A stretch of 5,720 nucleotides of DNA from Blautia sp. GTDB taxonomy: Bacteria; Bacillota; Clostridia; Lachnospirales; Lachnospiraceae. A program made the position numbers and the translations under genes. Position 1 is the first letter of the stretch; each line of letters begins with the position of its first letter. The notes beneath the pieces were generated by a model. That model ran no database searches and was not told the DNA's origin. It was given only the letters and a program-made list of their open reading frames with translations. This document shows, one piece after another, positions 4,807-5,720 of the stretch. The stretch spans positions 1 to 5,720 of the forward strand of contig JAFOJB010000176.1 in NCBI GenBank assembly GCA_017420455.1, in the 5' to 3' direction.

Positions 4807-5706
4807 TTGGAAATAAAACAGCTGGAGGCTTTTGTGGCAGCGGCAGAGACCAGAAGCTTTTCGGAGGCGGCGCGCCGCCTGTATCTGACGCAGCCTACGA
4901 TCAGTGTCCATATTAAAGCCCTGGAGCAGGAGCTGGAATGTTCTTTGTTCCTGCGCAGCAAGCGCGTCGTCTCCCTGACGGAAGCGGGGAATCTGCTCTA
5001 TCCCTATGCCCAGAGAATCCTGGAACTTCGTGAAACAGCTCTTTTAAAGATCAGGAAGCATGAATGTCAGACGATCAGCCTGGGAGCCTCTACCATTCCT
5101 TCCGGCTATCTCCTGCCGGCTGTCCTCACGGAATTCCGGAAACAGTATCCCGATGTTTTTTTCTCGATCCGGCAGAGTGACAGCGACCAGGTGGAAAATA
5201 TGGTACTGGACGGAATCGTGGATCTGGGCCTGATCGGAAAAAAAAGCAAAGACCCCAGATGTCTCTGCTTTCCCTTCTATTCCGATACCCTGGTCCTTGC
5301 CCTGCCGGCGGCACCTTATTATCTGAAGAAACTGAACAGGACGGACCCTCTGCTCTTTCTTGCAGAAGAACCTGTCATATTGCGGGAGGAAGGTTCCGGG
5401 ACACTGAAGGCCATGAACCGTTTCCTGTCCGAAAACCATCTGGATCCCGAAAACATGCATGTGATCGCCCGCAGCAACGACCTGGAGGCCATCAAAAAAA
5501 TGATCGCGGACGGACTGGGGATTTCTGTTCTGTCCAGCCTTTGCGTGAAGGATATGGCTTCCTCCGGACAGATCCTCACCCTTCCTCTCCCCACTGCCTT
5601 CCCCCGGTCCTTTTACCTGCTGAAGGCCATCGATCAGAATCCCTCAACCGCCCAGAAGGATTTCGAAAACTTCCTTATGTCTGTCAATGACCGGAAAGAT
5701 GGCTGA
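4807..5706 (+). CDS. LysR-family transcriptional regulator, selenium-metabolism-associated type
   Basis: This 299-residue protein has the usual LysR length and layout. An N-terminal helix-turn-helix (about 1-60; EIKQLEAFVAAAETRSFSEA, then LTQPTISVHIKALEQEL) leads through a linker helix to a two-lobed effector-binding domain (about 88-293) starting ISLGASTIPSGYLLP and containing EEGSGT (194-199) and DGLGISVLSSL (235-245). It resembles CysL-like sulfur regulators and the LysR group recognised in selenium gene clusters. The likely role is control of both divergent arms through the palindrome at 3350-3372, with an unknown Se or S effector. The start is TTG 4807, placing EIKQLEAF at the canonical N-terminus. 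An excellent AGAGGTGATC site lies just upstream and overlaps the desulfurase stop codon, so translation is probably coupled. GTG 4798 is an alternative that would overlap that stop as GTGA, but its ribosome binding site is poor. Confidence 0.93.
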   Translation: MEIKQLEAFVAAAETRSFSEAARRLYLTQPTISVHIKALEQELECSLFLRSKRVVSLTEAGNLLYPYAQRILELRETALLKIRKHECQTISLGASTIPSGYLLPAVLTEFRKQYPDVFFSIRQSDSDQVENMVLDGIVDLGLIGKKSKDPRCLCFPFYSDTLVLALPAAPYYLKKLNRTDPLLFLAEEPVILREEGSGTLKAMNRFLSENHLDPENMHVIARSNDLEAIKKMIADGLGISVLSSLCVKDMASSGQILTLPLPTAFPRSFYLLKAIDQNPSTAQKDFENFLMSVNDRKDG

Positions 5707-5720
5707 GGTACTGTACACAG

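Noticed and set aside
5707..5720. ACTGTACACA at the window end also occurs at 2076-2085
   Set aside because: Several shared 10-mers are expected by chance in 5.7 kb, and the second copy is cut off by the window edge.

Overview
The window holds a compact selenium-handling gene cluster, almost certainly from a Gram-positive anaerobe of the class Clostridia, with Lachnospiraceae as the most likely family. The organism call is an inference. It rests on strong purine-rich Shine-Dalgarno sites, moderately GC-rich genes separated by AT-rich spacers, GTG/TTG starts, and protein families typical of gut Firmicutes. Seven protein genes are supported. There are no RNA genes, insertion sequences or CRISPR arrays, and no gap between genes exceeds 300 bases.

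Layout: (1) Bases 1-489 (+) carry a small DtxR/MntR-type metal-dependent repressor behind an AT-rich promoter. (2) A hairpin at 481-517 spans the converging ends of this gene and selD and probably terminates transcription from both sides. (3) Bases 3251 down to 497 (-) read as yedE (putative selenium transporter), a short TusA-type sulfurtransferase, a DUF3343 putative Se/S carrier, and selD (selenide, water dikinase). The last three genes are tightly packed. The 194-base spacer between yedE and the TusA gene contains overlapping inverted repeats that could form alternative RNA structures at the TusA ribosome binding site. (4) The divergent control region at 3252-3502 holds an extended -10 promoter for yedE and a perfect 9-bp inverted repeat, a good candidate LysR operator. 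(5) Bases 3503-5706 (+) carry an EF2568-type cysteine desulfurase-like PLP enzyme followed 5 bases later by a LysR-type regulator.

A plausible working model, inferred from family knowledge, is as follows. YedE brings in a selenium (or sulfur) species. The desulfurase-like enzyme may release Se/S from selenocysteine/cysteine. The TusA and DUF3343 proteins may carry it as a persulfide or perselenide. SelD converts selenide plus ATP to selenophosphate. The LysR protein probably controls both divergent arms. None of selA, selB, selC or ybbB (selU) is in the window. This combination is known from genomes that use selenium as a labile cofactor of molybdenum hydroxylases, so that route is a real candidate here, but the window alone cannot exclude selenocysteine or selenouridine use. 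The individual families are described. The least understood parts are the DUF3343 protein, the stand-alone TusA protein, the RNA leader before it, and the C-terminal tail of the desulfurase-like protein.
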